Of a stretch of DNA of 64,000 nucleotides, positions 11,901 through 25,200 are shown piece after piece. Position numbers and translations under genes: made by a program. Numbering within the stretch: the stretch's first letter is position 1; every line of letters starts with the position of its first letter. The stretch lies in assembly GCA_013398955.1 (NCBI GenBank), contig VWPU01012691.1, positions 248,001 through 312,000 on the forward strand, read 5' to 3'. Source of the stretch: Callaeas wilsoni. Taxonomy: Eukaryota > Chordata > Aves > Passeriformes > Callaeidae. Under the pieces are notes generated by a model. The model searched no databases, was not told the DNA's origin, and saw only the letters and a list, made by a program, of their open reading frames with translations.

Positions 11901-13009
11901 TGTTTTTGTCTTGTTTATCAGGCAGTAAGGCAAATAGAGAAAATATCTGGCTTTTTTCCTGTCCTTTTCTTTTTCTTTTTGTTTTTTTTTAAGTAGAACG
12001 GGTAATTCTGGGTCAATTTAATGTACTCGACCTGTTACAGGACAGAGAGGGAAAACCTGGAATTAAGCAGAACCTCTCTCACCTCACTAAAGAAAAATGA
12101 ATTGTTAAAAATCCCCTGGACAGTCAGTCCTCATTAACTTCTGTATCGCAGAGGTTTGTGACTTGCTTAAATGCGTTATTCAGATAAATCAAGGTATTGA
12201 TCTCTCTTTATTATAAAAAAAGTGGCTTCCAGGAAGAATGAGAACCAGTTTGGGAATGAGAGGTGGATATTTCTTCTTATGACCTCTTTTATGGCTGGGA
12301 AACATCTGGCCTTCTCTTGTTGAATACTGTGACCATAAGTGTGGGTTAATTTTCTGAGGAGTGGTTTAGTGATAATTTAGATTTGCTGTTTTTTTTTCAT
12401 ATTATACTTTATATTTTATGTGTTTTAACTTGCTCACTTAAGACTTATCACCTGTAAGGCAGATCTTTATTCTTGACAGCACTGTGCAAACTTGGATTCA
12501 CGATTATTTTTTATGAACCAACAAGTCCTATTAATTCACTAGAACCTGCCTAAGGATATAATCAACAATTTAAAGAGCAGTTTATACATTAAACTTGCAT
12601 ACCAAATATCCAGATGTATCCTATCCGCACTGTTCATCACAAACGTAGCATATATAGGCATGTCTTGGGCATCTGCAGTTATTCAATACTAAAATTAAAT
12701 TATCAAAGTCCTTATTAATGTATGTGGTATTTCCAATGGTTTGTGCCTCAAGCACTGTTACAAATAATATAAATTTTCTGGTTTTGACAGTAAAAACCCC
12801 AGCTCAAAGCATCAAAAATGCTAAAAAAAAAAAAAAAGAAAAACTAAGAATATTCTGTGAATTTGTGAATATATGATTTGTAAATCTTTTCTCAGTATGT
12901 TCCACTTGAAACTTCTTGGAAGAAATGCACAGGTAGACTTACTCAATAAATTCTTGAAATGTCATTCTCCACTCAACAAGAGACATTTTTACTGCTAATA
13001 TTAAAGGGA
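11901..13009. other. Single-copy AT-rich DNA with a poly(A) tract
   Basis: Includes a T-rich stretch near 11960-11992 and a 15-base A run at 12823-12837. No gene or named repeat is seen. Confidence 0.5.
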
Positions 13010-14860
13010 AAAAGGGAACTATAACCTTGGAGAGAAGTCCCACAAGTCCTAGGAAGCTCAGAGGAGACAAACTACTCCCTTTCTGGATTCAGCAGAGCGC
13101 TGTGGACTCTGCAGCTTCTTCTAAGGTTTCCCTCAGTAGCCCCCTGCTCTGCATCCCTGATGCATGGAACACCTGAAGAGACAGCTCTTTCTTGTTCCTC
13201 AGGGACACAACCCTCAGATACTCCCCGTGTTCACATGCCACCAGGCTCTCAAGCAGCATAAACCATGTCAAAGCCATCACACATCCTTAGCTTTCAGTTT
13301 GCACTACAGTCCAGACTCCCCAGCTGCTTGTTTTGCCTCTTGAGCCCACAATGTCCTAGGTAGGGAAGTTGGGAAGAAAAGCTCTTCGTGGTGGCATCAT
13401 TACACTCAGGTTCTGTCTTTACATGTCCTGTAGATGTGGCAGCATCGTCATAACTCCTCTTGCTCTGTCAGTCCCAAGAATATTTGCTTTCAGCAGCCCC
13501 CTTGTGAAGGAACTCTGCACTCACTGTTGCAGCAACAGCAGGTCATGGGGAAGGACTGAAGTTGGCCCTTAGATGGAACCATGGCGTGGGTTTCTGTCTG
13601 AGAAGACCAATGGAAAAACTCTCTGGAAAACTAAACATTACTTTGAGAAGCCAGACCGAGGCTGAGGCTTCTATAGACAGAGCAGTGCTGAGTTCAAAAA
13701 CAGAAGGTGAAGAAAATTTACCCTTAGAGAAAGGACTGAGCCAACTAGGGCTGTGAGATGTACTTTTGCTTTTTAAGATGATTTTCACAAGATGCTCGGA
13801 CAGCTGATGACCACGGAATGCTTCAGTGTTCACAGACTCCTGTCAGCAGGGCAGAGCAGAATGTCCAACGGAAGCCCTGGGGCTACCTCATCAAGGAATT
13901 CTCAGCACACCTCTGGCTCATCCCGCTTCCAAACAAAGACCTGGTGGTATCATCCAAGACAGGATCCTCCCAGACCTCTCCAGGCACAGCCAGGCCTCCT
14001 CCAAAGCCCAAGAGATGGCTTTGGTGAGTACATTCTGGTGAAGGGGACAAAAAGAGGGGGCATATGAATGAGGGGCACATGCCAAAGGACCAGATGTATG
14101 TGGTACTCTGGGCCTGAAAAGTGCAGCAACAGCATGTTCCCTTTTGTCTTAAAACTTCCCAAAATCACTTCAGGAGCTGATGCCCTCCCCAACTTGCTCA
14201 GGACCATTAACTACTTAAAACCTCAGTAGTCCCTGTTTGCATATTGATGTGGTATATGACCTTCTGTCCTTCTAATCATGCAAATGAATTGCATGGCTGT
14301 TTTTTCTTTTTCTCACAGATATATAGAAAGGAGAGACATTGATCCAGGACACTTTCATCGTGCAAATTCCAAACAAATTCAACTTTCTCAAGTGGACCAG
14401 AAGCAGATGATCTAGCAGAGAAACTTCAGAACAACTCGAGGACTGAAGTGAGAGCCTGAATCCAAAAGGACTATGGGAATCAACCTAATAAAGTCAGCTG
14501 ACAACAGCCTGGATCTATCAGAAGTTCTTGGCCTATGGATGTATGACCAAAAAATAGCCAGAAAGGAAACTTTTAAGTGCTGGACAGTCCCTGAGACACT
14601 ACCAGCAGCCATTGTGGTAGGGGACAAAGCTCCATGACCCTGCAGGAATTCTGTCTGCTGAAACTTTTTCGATATTTTGCGCTGTGCCTCCAAACACTAC
14701 AAAAGATGGGGATAGTCCTTCTCCTCTTCCAATGACTGTGATGTGTGGGGACAGTATGGATGTTCTCTGCAACTGGCCACGTGACTGCTTTATTGTCCCC
14801 CAATGATGTAATTCCTCTGCAGTTATAATCATTCCTTGTTCTTAATGCTCTCATATTAGG
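13010..14860 (+). other. Higher-GC block with splice and poly(A) signals; possible noncoding transcript
   Basis: This block has higher GC and more short open frames than its surroundings. On the plus strand a strong donor, GTGAGT, occurs at 14024. A pyrimidine-rich acceptor ending in CACAG lies at 14301-14318, and an AATAAA signal at 14487-14492. Together they would define a 295-base intron and a short terminal exon of about 190 bases. Upstream frames such as 13792-14067 show no recognisable domain. A minus-strand frame of 63 codons at 13089-13280 has protein-like composition but is not recognised either. An ATGCAAAT octamer lies at 14278-14285, inside the putative intron. A long noncoding RNA or a decayed retroelement would both fit; I cannot tell them apart. 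Confidence 0.25.
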
Positions 14861-17800
14861 CTAATTCACTGACATTTACTGTTTATGAAAAGAAAATGTG
14901 TTTCAGTGTTAACAGTGTGTGCAGTTCCTTAACTTTTAATGCTTTTCTGGGCAGTTCTAAATTTTCATACCATTTGGACCATTTGCTAACTAGAAAACAG
15001 TTTAAAAGCTGACCTACTTCAGTGGGCGAGAGAAATGACTGTTGTTAACAATCTATTCTAGAAATATATACATATATCTCTACGTATTCTTACATACCAC
15101 ATTTTTTTTTTAATTTAGTGTTATGAGGATAGCACTTAATCACTGCAAAACTTGAGTATTGAAAGTAGAAAGGAGTTTCAGACTTTCGGGGGTTTGTCCT
15201 CTGCAAGCGGTACTCAGTCTTTCACAAGTGAATTTTCATCTTCCTTCTCTTTGCTTTTGCTCCACCCCTTCACTTTTTTCCCCAAATATTACTGACTTCC
15301 CCTTGGGGTTCCCCTGGCTCCCATTACTGCCTTCTCAAAGGACGGTTCCCTCCACTATGTCAGCTCTGATTGTGCTGGTTAATTCATCCGTGCTCTGCAT
15401 CACTCATTGTTAACTTGGAATATGGCAAATTTAGCTCTTTCAGACTTAAAGGCTACACTTTTTCAGATTTTATGTTATGTGGGGTAGGTAGCACTATACC
15501 ACCCCAGTTTTTAACTTGCATCAGTGACAGCACACACTGGAACTCCACGGAATACGAGAGAATGAGAAATTCCCACACTGCTTCTTAATTTTCTTTCTTG
15601 AAAGTGGATGTAGTAGTACAGACTGATACCTTATTGCTTGCTGCCATGACAAGTCAGTCTTGCAAAACGTGTCATCTGCTTTCCCTATTTACCAAATTTC
15701 TTCTCCTCCACCCCACTCTTCCAGCTGCCAAGCTAAGAGCAACGTTGTGCTTCTTTTTAAATGTAAATTATATATTCTTGGACAATAGTCAAGCAGGATG
15801 TTGTAAGTAGATACCACTTTTTAAAATAGGCTGAACCATCCAACAGCAGAAATCAAAATTAAATCATAAGAATCACTGTCAAACTGTTCATATTGTTTAT
15901 TCTTCCCTTTGTCTTCACTGACCCTTCAGAGGAAAAGTTCTTCATAGAAAGGCTTATCTAATACATATCCAATTATTTCTTAAATAGTGTTCTGGAGTGT
16001 ATTTCATGATCAGTTGTGGTTAGTGTTTTAATTAAACTTTTGCAGGGTATCTGCATGAAAATATAGCCAGTGAGACAGACATACTTGTTCTATGGGAGGT
16101 GATTGACAGCAGGGAACAGATTGACTTGGCATGTTAGTAAGACTCATTAATCTTCTTCAAGTACGTACTGGGAAAACACGGAGCTCTCTCAACAAGCTGT
16201 TACCAAAACAGAGTTTCTGGTTGAACAGTAGGGAGACTAACAGTACGAGGGGAATTTGTAAGCAAAGAGTGAGATGCTCTTGCGTGATGAAGCATTGTAG
16301 TCTGGGGGGTTTGTCACTGTGTGCGCTTTAATATTTAGAACAGGGTAATGGATGCTTGCTAGAAACCAATCCATTATCACTTAGGTTTGAAGTTTTGTGC
16401 TCTGAGTACAAAGCTGGATCTTAGACGTTGAAATCTTGTTTTCAGTCTTGAGCTAGAGATTATTTTGTTAATTTTATATTGGACAAACATGCTGCTTCTT
16501 AAACAGAAAAATATATACAACATGCTTTCATATCTATATAATGTGACAAAAGTTGGGAAACATAAGTTTCTTAGATGAAGTACAACAGAAGAGTTACTGA
16601 ATGTACAAGGACATCCTGTTGAAGGATCAAATTAATTAGAGTGGAAGAAATTACAGTTTCACTTAGTATTTCTAATCAGCTTCTCAGTACAGAGACTTTT
16701 AACATCACTCATATATGACTTGTATTAGACAAGTTTTCATTTTTCTTATTCTGAACACTTAGCAGGAAGGATTGAATTTATTTTTTTCCTGGCCCCTTAA
16801 ATTACTTAATAACTAATATTTTAACCACAGACTACATCTGGTAATTCTCTACAATCGACTCTTGTAATTTTTATTCATGTAACAATGAGTATATGATCTG
16901 AAGAAAACTCTTTTTAACACAGAATGCAGGAAGTCATTCCAGCTGAGGAGTACTGAGGGGAGACATATAATGAGGCATTTTGAGGAAGATACGTACACGT
17001 ACACCATTATATTTATGACATGACCCTGAAACCTATCTCTAATGCAGACGCGACCAGTATAAAGAACCTAATTTTGCACAGGGCTATGAATGTGCTTTTT
17101 ATTCCCAACTCAACAAGATGCTCAGCACATGACAGAATTCCCTTGAGATCAAAAAAATGCTCAAGAGTCCAGACAGCAATGGCCATAGGGAGGAAATGAG
17201 GTCTAAGTTCTTTCCAAAAGTCTCCTTCCCACACAATAAATTATATTTATGTACCTCACAATCCAAAAAGCTAAGATGATCTGAAGAGTTGATTGCAAGT
17301 AGACTACTACATTTGTTTTCTAAAGTTTTTTTTCTCGTTGCATCTCTCCGAAAGTACCAAAGGGACTGAACTTAGATGACTTAGAATTCATCACTATCTC
17401 AAACATATGACTTAGTTCTCTCATATTTTTTCATTTGTAAATTGAAGAACATTTTTTATGTATGCTGTAAATAGTACAGGCAAATTAGATACCATCAAAA
17501 ACCCCACGAAACATGCAAAGCAGCATCAGGGTCCGCTTCATGTACAATGTATTGCAAAAAAAGAAGTTTCCACTGCTTTCTTACAGGAGAGATTTTCATG
17601 TACATTCATCGTGTTTGCAGAGCTCTCTTTTCCAATGCGGTGTCAATGGAATGGTTATACACTATAAATCTTAGCAGGCCTGCAGACACACAGAGGGAAA
17701 TAACACAGACTGCAACACACTTAAGCGTGGGGGAGGTACGTTGGAGCAAAATTGGACACCGTTAATAGAGGCTTCCTGGTAGCAGAACTGTTGTAATATG

Positions 17801-18550
17801 AATTTTTATTCAAATTTGGTTTAGCGGGCATGCTTGAGGTGTCATGCTCAGCTCTGAAATGTAAAGCTGACAGCAAGATACAATGCACAACAACACTGCA
17901 CATTCCAAGGGAGAACTCTGCTGTGTCTTCCTTGATCCTCCTTTATTATAGTCGTCTGCAGTTCTTCACATTTCCAAATCTAAGATCGTCAATACATGTC
18001 CCTTCAAGAGGAGCAGCATGGCTATGAATTTTAGAAAGAAAGAGAAAAACAAAGACAATTTCAGTAATGTTCCTCAGTGCCTCTTTTTGGGATATTCTGT
18101 GGGTTATTATATCCTGCACTTTCATAGACCAACAAAGTTCTTCCACCATCTGGAATCAGCAGGCCTTGTGTAGTCATTATTTTTGAAAATTAGGTCCATG
18201 GTTTCAGCTTAGCATGCAAACAGCAAAACTCATATATTTGCAAAGTGTTCTTCAGGTTTCTTGCCAGTGAGTAATGAGTGATAGCAAAGAAGATAAGTTT
18301 GCTTAGAATTTTTTTGACAATGTTTGGCAAAATGCACAGTCTAATTGATCCTAAATCTTTGCAGAGATGTATCCATTAGGTAAGATTTAGGAGGAAAAAT
18401 AAAGTAATCAGCAAGGACCAAAACTGTTCAATTTACTGACAATGGAAGAGTAAAGTACAGTAGAAAGCCGCTCACAAGTGTCTATATGGACACTTTTATG
18501 GTACTTCAGTAGTAACTGATCCTTGTGTTGCTGTCATCACATCTAAGTTA
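14861..18550. other. Single-copy AT-rich DNA, nothing recognised
   Basis: Short frames occur on both strands without domains. I see no repeat that I can name. Short (TA)-rich stretches occur near 15062-15080 and 16508-16545. Confidence 0.5.
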
Positions 18551-18914
18551 AAGGGCTGGAAAGATTGTTGAGCCTGAGAAAGATACCTAACTGTGACCTG
18601 AAAGGAATCTGCAAGAAAGGTGGAGAAAGACTATTTACAAGTGCACGGAGTGACAGGACAAGGGGGAATGGATTCAAACTGAAAGAGAGTAGGTTTAGAT
18701 TGGATATTATGAAAAAATTCTTCCCTGTGAGGGTGGTGAGGCCCTGGCACAGGTTGCCCAGTGTAGCTGTGGCTGCCCCATCCCTGGAAGAGCCCTAGGC
18801 CTGGTTGGATGGGGCTTGGAGCAACCTGGGATGGTGGAAGGTGTCCCTGCCCATGACAGGGGGAACTGGATGATCCTTAAGATCCTTTCCAATCCAGGCC
18901 ATTCTGTGATTCTT
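18551..18914 (+). mobile_element. CR1 retrotransposon 3' end
   Basis: About 365 bases of the CR1 3' region. It begins in the degraded 'agcctgagaaa' stretch near 18571. It then runs through 'gacaggacaagggggaatgg' (18651-18670), 'ttagattggatatta', 'ttcttccctgtgagggtggt', 'gctgccccatccctgg' and 'gttggatggggcttggagca'. It ends with 'cctttccaatccaggcc' and the terminal ATTCTGTGATTCT at 18901-18914. It contains no intact coding sequence. The frames at 18565-18798 (+) and 18707-18973 (-) are repeat by-products. Confidence 0.95.
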
Positions 18915-21002
18915 AAGTGAAAAGTCAAGTTTGGTCTCCCTTTGGACTGATCTGGAAGGGGTTTTTTCTGCATCTCATACCAATGCCTAATCTCCTATGC
19001 CACACTACATTAAAATGAGAGAAGCTGTTAAGAACCTTGCCTTTGCCATGGAGGCAGCTTTACCACAGCTAGGCAGTAAAACCCTGGTGTCTGTATCTTC
19101 TCTGTCCTGTGCTCATGTCCAGTCCATTGTCCAGCTGCTGAGGTTTGCCCTGCGCCTCTCACTTCTTTTTATGCTGCATGTTGTATCATCCCCTTCCTGC
19201 CTTCCCCTTTCACGCACACGCTCCCTTAAATCAGATTTCTCCCTTTGGCAGGTCAGTGTTAGTGCCTAGACCTCTCCACCAAAAAGCAGAGAGCTTTAAA
19301 TGCCTTGTTGGACATTGTTCCAACATCTCCAAACCACAGTTTACACCAAACGAGGTTCCTTTGAAGTAAAACATCCAGAGCTAGGTGTTGATGTATGTCC
19401 ACAGATGTGAGATTTAGAGATTTAGAATCCTGAAAACTTTCCTTGAGACCCCTACCATATGCACCTAAATAACAAAGGATGGTGGTGGTGTTGAGACAAA
19501 CAGGTTCGGTCAAGTTTTATGAAGCCTAAACTGGACATGAAAACAAAAATCTGGAAATTTCTGTACTCATCATCCAGTGACATTTGAGGAACCAAAAATG
19601 GTCTGTGCTTCTGAAATTAGAAGCTTTATTTGAAAATGTTTAGGGAGGAATTTGTCTTGTACCTTAGTTCAGCTTTTGCCACTTGCTGTTTCTTGAGAAA
19701 TTTCTGTCCAAGATTTCAGACCATTCTTTGTCCTTACCCTTCCTTCACCTCCCTGATCTTCTGTACACTCTGTGAAGCACAGATGGGAGCACTCAAAACA
19801 AGCCAAATGTCTGTGTCAGCCCCTTCACCCACATATGCACTGAATGAAGGCGAATAAAAGAACAACACCTCTAATGGGGTGCCACAGTAAAAGCCTTATA
19901 AACCTAAGGGTGATGGCCATCACAGAAAGAAGCTTTTAAATGATGCCTAAAACCATTTCAGAACCTGAGATAAATGTGGATATGCTAGCAAAAGAGATGC
20001 ATTATTTAGGCATCACTCCAAGAAAGGTAACTGTAAAGCTTTAGGCACCAGTATTGTAGCTCAAACCCTTCAGGGCAGGGTTTGAACTAGTACCAACCAG
20101 TGAAAGAAACATTAAAACCAATTAAAAATAATATTCTTATGTAGGGCACCTGGTGCTGTTAATCGAGCCAAAATAGCTTCAGTAGCACCAAAAGTGCTTG
20201 TGCAAAAGCAGTTATCTGAGAAACTGCTGCTGAGTTCTTATACCACATTCACAGACAGGCAGCAGAGGCTGTTATGCTCCTGCAGAAAGTGCACAGTAAT
20301 GGTTTAGTTATTACCAAATAATTCCTGTATTGCTAATTACATGGAGCATTTTGAATAAATTATTCATATGCAGTTTAACCTTTATAAAACAAATGTTTTT
20401 AATCTGTTTTTAATCTGTTGTAGGCAGCCCCTGTTTTGTTCAAGTGCATGCTCCCAGAGTAAATAGTACTGACGCTGGTAACTAACTTGGGCTATTCTGG
20501 GGGAGAGATCCTTCAAATATCCATTTCTTCCCTGTGTGTGGGTGCCTGGCTATGCTAAATTGCAGCACAGACTATGCAGTAAGTAGATTCAGCAATAAAA
20601 CTGACTGTAAATTAATCGAATGTTGTCTTTGTCACAATGATGGATCATGTACAGTCAAAGATCTGACACCTTACAAGTTAGAAGGGACTATTTCTCCTCC
20701 TTCCTTGCTCTATTTTTCAAAATTCATATGGCAATTCACCTAGAAAATCTCAAAATTGTGGTTGGTAGACTTGGCCAAGTCTGTTTTCACTTGACATTTG
20801 AATTGTAGTTGAGGTACTATGAAAAGCTGCCTAACAGTCTAGGTGCTGAGCACCTTTGCAATGCAGTATAAATTATTTTATTACCAGTGATTTATATGTG
20901 TTTTTCCTAGTCTTCTGAGTTTTGCTAAGATTAGACTTTCAGTTATTATTTATTTTCACATCTCTGCAAATATAAAAAGTGAATTATTCATTTCTGTGTC
21001 GT
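18915..21002. other. Single-copy DNA with an AT-rich conserved-looking stretch
   Basis: No gene is recognised. The segment 20140-20420 is stop-rich with several homeodomain-type cores (CTAATTAC, AATAAATTATTC) and looks like a conserved noncoding element by eye. It includes a short 10-base tandem repeat of TTTTTAATCTG type at about 20396-20420. Confidence 0.35.
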
Positions 21003-21475
21003 AGCTTCATATGGTTGGGAGGGATCTCAGAGGCTATCTCATCTATCCCCTGCCCTAAGAGGCATCAGCAGCAGATGTATTAGTCCTGACAGATGCTTGT
21101 TTAAGGTCTTCTCATAGATTTCCAGAGATGGAGTCATCACAGTGTCCCAGACAGTCTGCTCAGTGTTTCCCTACCCACAGCTCAAAAGAGGATTTGTTTA
21201 GGTTTTTTATACCCTAATGTCTTTGCTTTGATTGAAACTCATTTCTAATCCTTTCCAGCACTGGCCTGAGGAATAGATTCCTCACCTTCACACTGGAGCA
21301 GTTATTTTGGTATCTGAAGACCACTACTGCTCCCACAACAGGTTATTAATTTCCTTCATTCATTTCTCATAAACCATATTTCCTTATTCTTCCGAAGGCT
21401 CTCTAGCTTGACTCAGCCCTGTGCACAAAATGTGGTATTTCATCTTCAGAGGAATTTCATTCCAGTCTCTGTGAT
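21003..21475 (-). mobile_element. Older, diverged CR1 fragment
   Basis: Read on the minus strand this is a CR1 3' region, much more diverged than the other copies here. In plus-strand orientation it follows the family in order: 'ttgggagggatct' (3' end), 'gacagatgcttgtttaagg', 'tttccagagatggag', 'cctaatgtct', then 'catttctaatcctttcc', 'ttggtatctgaagacc', 'ctcataaaccatatt' and 'aaaatgtggtatttcatct'. The preserved order over about 470 bases makes the call firm despite low identity. Its age suggests an insertion long before the other, less decayed copies. The far edge near 21475 is uncertain. Confidence 0.8.
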
Positions 21476-21570
21476 GTGGCGTCTACAGTAAAGTCACATT
21501 GGCTCCTTTTATACCCATCACAGAGCTCGTCACCTCCTTAAAACCAGCAGCACTCCAGGCAGAAATGGTT

Positions 21571-21672
21571 TCAGAGCCCCATCCAACCTGTCTTGAGCAA
21601 TTCCAAGGATGGGGCATCCAGAGCTTCTCTGGGCAAGCTGTGCCAGTGCCTCATCACCCAGTGTAGCACTGG
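21571..21672 (-). mobile_element. CR1 fragment, internal 3' region
   Basis: Minus-strand CR1 piece. In plus orientation it reads 'agccccatccaacctgtctt', 'ttccaaggatggggcatcca', 'cttctctgggcaagctgtgc' and 'cagtgcctcatcaccca'. The 3' terminal tail is absent, so this is a deletion remnant. It lies about 100 bases beyond the older fragment in the same orientation but belongs to a different, better preserved subtype. Confidence 0.88.
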
Positions 21673-23916
21673 CCCATTTTGAGAGCCGGTAAATCGGTTT
21701 ATTTTCCATGGCAAAGCCACACAATCAGTTGTTCTTCATGCTAAACATACATGTAAAGATGTCAATTATTCCTGAAGTGTTGTATATTCCACGTCTTACA
21801 TCAATCTAAATTAATGTGGAAGTCTAAATAAATGCACTTCTGGTCCATCTGCCTTTGAATGAATATGAACATAATTCTTATCTTCCCTGAACTTTGAATA
21901 AATTTATGTCCCTGAACTCCAGGCCTCACTCCAGTGTCTGTGCTTCACAGTTTGGTGCCATAAAGCACTTCTACAAAAAAGTGGTGGTTTGCAGAAAATC
22001 CATGGGGATCAGGACACCTGAGGACCCAGCCAAGACCATTCACTCATTTCAGTCTTAGACAAATCTCTTTCTTTGTTTCCCTTTTTATCACTATCCTTTC
22101 AGATCTCTGGGACAAAGAATCTCTCTTTCTTTGTGTTTCAGTCTCTGCTGGGACTTCTGAGTGCTATTGGAAACCAATTAATAATAATAATATATTAAGC
22201 TTATAATAAACCTGACATTTACAGTAAGAAAAGCTACTCATTTTTATTTCTTAGTATGTTAGCTATAAGGCCAAATATATCCTATACCAGGAATACTTTT
22301 GTATCAGAGGGAGAATTTGTGGCCCATTGAAGAAAAAGTGAGATTCGTAGGCACAATTTTAACTGCAATCTATTATTAAACCCAAAAAGAGCAAGGTGTG
22401 ACAGCAGGGTGCAATGTACCAGGTTTTTTATCAGATAACTGTAGAATTAGACACGGAGGGGACTCTTCTTAGGTTTTAGAGGATTTTCTTATGGATTGTT
22501 CCTCTGGCTGGTTTTCCAATACAGTACCTATTTCTCACAAGTTTAGAGTTCACACTGTGTCATTTCTTCTGCCTACCTATGTTGGATGTAGCAGCTCGGA
22601 AGCATTTTCTGATATTCTATTTACAGTTTGCTTTATTCATAGAAATGTCCCTTTAGAGCTTCATTTTAAAGGCTTATCTATTTCACAGAAACTAATGCAC
22701 TTTTCATTTTCTAGTATTTGATATTAAATGCAGATAGCAATCTTTGACTTTTTTTTTGTGGAAAAGGTTATTCTTTTTCTTTTTATCACATGGATGTCTG
22801 TAAGTAACATGTAAAATTATCTCTGCTCTTCTCTTGTAGAATTGCAGACACATAGTGCTTGACTGCAAAGCTCTGTAATTTTCATGTTGTTTTTTTTTTA
22901 ATACCCTGCATTTAAAGTTTCACATCTGCAGAACTGAAGGGGAGGATGTAAAACAAAAAGCACACAGTGTTCTCAGGAAAACAAAAGAGGAGTGGGTGGC
23001 TTTAGATAAAATGATTGCCTTGTACCTTTGACACTGATTATTTTGTTTGGTGGTGCAGAAGGCTCTGAAGGAAAAAGTCCATTTGGGAGAGACATCTGCA
23101 CTCTACATTTGCCCAGTACAATGGGATACAGGTTAGTCTGTGGCTGAAGGAAGAATTCAGATAGATTCAGGCAGAAATGAATGTTTGGTGTTAAGCAAAG
23201 AAAGCTGCATTCCAGAATGGATGTTAAACGATGTGTCAGGCAGCTCTAAAGCAGACCCTCTAAAAGGAAAAGATAGCATTGCCTCCATGTCCTACTTGCT
23301 TATTTGCACTGAAGCATCAGTGACAAAATATAGATTGCTTCTCTGATTCCACCCAAAGCAAGGCTTTGATTATCCTCAGCTGCCAGGCAGACTAAGCCCC
23401 AGGTATTATCACAAGACAGACTTTCAACTCAAGACATAGTTTGCATCAAATTTGTGGTCAAAACATTTAGAGGTGGGTATATACAGAATCATAACTAGAA
23501 CCCAAGATATTTTTCAAATAAGAGGGATTTTTTCTTTTTTCTTGATTGCTTCAACTCAAACTTTGAAAGGCACCTTTTTCTACGTAAATTACAAGGATTT
23601 CTCAGGGAAAAGGAGGGTATTCATGTGTAGAAATGAGGAATTATGAGATTTCACTATAGTGAGCCTAAAGGGAATATATTTTTTCTTACAGGTCAGTGAA
23701 AACAAGGTTAGTCGAACTTCTCATTGAATAATCAAAAACCAATATACTATACATCCATGTAAAACTTGTCTGATTCAATATTTGCTTTAATTAGGCTTGC
23801 TGCAGCAGCTAGAGATCCCTTTAGAGAGCCAGCATTTCAGGTTAGGATTCACTGAAAGATTTGCCATGTCGTTTTTAAAATAACCACTCCCCCACTTTCC
23901 TCACATTTCCTTGTTT
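21673..23916. other. Single-copy AT-rich DNA, nothing recognised
   Basis: I see no repeat that I can name. Frames at 22491-22721 and 23140-23346 have no recognisable domain. Confidence 0.5.
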
Positions 23917-23938
23917 AAAAAAAAAAAAAAAAAAAAAA
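23917..23938 (+). repeat. Poly(A) tract, 22 bases
   Basis: An uninterrupted A22. It could be the tail of a retroposed transcript. The sequence upstream (about 23780-23916) is not recognised as a processed gene, and no flanking target-site duplication is evident. Confidence 0.9.
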
Positions 23939-25200
23939 GGAAGCAAATTTTAAGCATTAAAATCATGCTTTCGTCATTAAATACTAATGAAAAAGTATGG
24001 TATCCCGTACTCTTGCAGAAGGATAATCTAAGGGACAGAGAGGTTATACAATTTAATCTGGGTAATGTGACATATTAAAGGGATGGTCAGGACTGGAACA
24101 TAAGAGGTTTGCTTTTTTTTATCCTGGGAATGTACATAATTATCATCTCATACTTAAGAATTGCATGAGAACAATCTGCTGCTCCTATTATTTTTTTAAT
24201 ATGATTCCGAATGGGTGGTGTTAAGGACAATGTAGACAAAAGTAAATTATTCCAACTTGTGGGAAAATCCTTGTTCTTTCTGAAAAAAAGACTGACTCTG
24301 TCTGAAAATGTTTTATGCCAGAATTTTCTGCAGAGTATAAGCTCTCAAGAGGCATTGAAATTGTCAGCCTGGCTACATGTATTTCTACAAGGATATGGGA
24401 TTTACAGGACTGCAGCAGAGATTTCATAAAGCCCCTGGGTTTAGGGCAAATCACCCAGGAAGACTCACCCAGGAGTGAGGACCTGATATCCCCACGGTGT
24501 CTGGCTTTAAGAGCTATCCTGCCTCACAGCTAAGCCAGCACCAGAGGTGTCTCACAGGGGGCTGCATCTGGACTGACACATCTAATTTCTTTTTTTTAAC
24601 TTTGTCCAAAATATTTCCAACCACTACTAGAGTGAAGCATAGTAAAAACCCTCTTCTAGGTTTTAAGAGGATAACTGAATAAGTATCAAAAACATCTATT
24701 AAACTGCCTTGCAAAGGTTCTTTTTCCCTCAGAGCCTAATAAAATAGCCTTCAGGTGTTAGAGCTTTAAATGAGACAATAAACTTCACCACACTGGGGGT
24801 TTTTTAGGCTCTTTTTGGATCATTGATATGCTAAGATTTTTAACATTCCTAGTTTCAGCTCCAAGCAGCAAAGGGTGAAACCAATGGATGCATGTTGCTA
24901 ATGCTTCCAAAGCATTGCCCAGAAATTAAATATACTGCTAGGTAACTGCTGAGCCTCTTTTTGGGTAGAGATTCTGCTTTGGAATTAAAATCCTTACTCC
25001 TCTAGATATGCAGATGTTTACAGGTCTGACACTGAAAAGTATCTTTTGGGTACATTGTTCTTTGCATTCCACTTTCTAAGCCCTCCCTGTCAGAAATGCT
25101 GAAGGAATGGACTCTCTCCTTGTGGTCTTTGCTGAAGAAAATGCCACAGAGTTTGCCAATTATTTGTCACTATTGATGCACACCAGAATCCAGGCAAAGC
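23939..25200. other. Single-copy DNA, nothing recognised
   Basis: Overlapping short frames on both strands at 24211-24714 have no recognisable domain. Confidence 0.5.

Noticed and set aside
13089..13280. 63-codon minus-strand frame with protein-like composition
   Set aside because: I could not relate it to any family and no splice sites support it; kept only as part of the higher-GC block.
23780..23938. Processed pseudogene ending in A22
   Set aside because: Upstream sequence matches no gene I recognise and no flanking duplication is visible.
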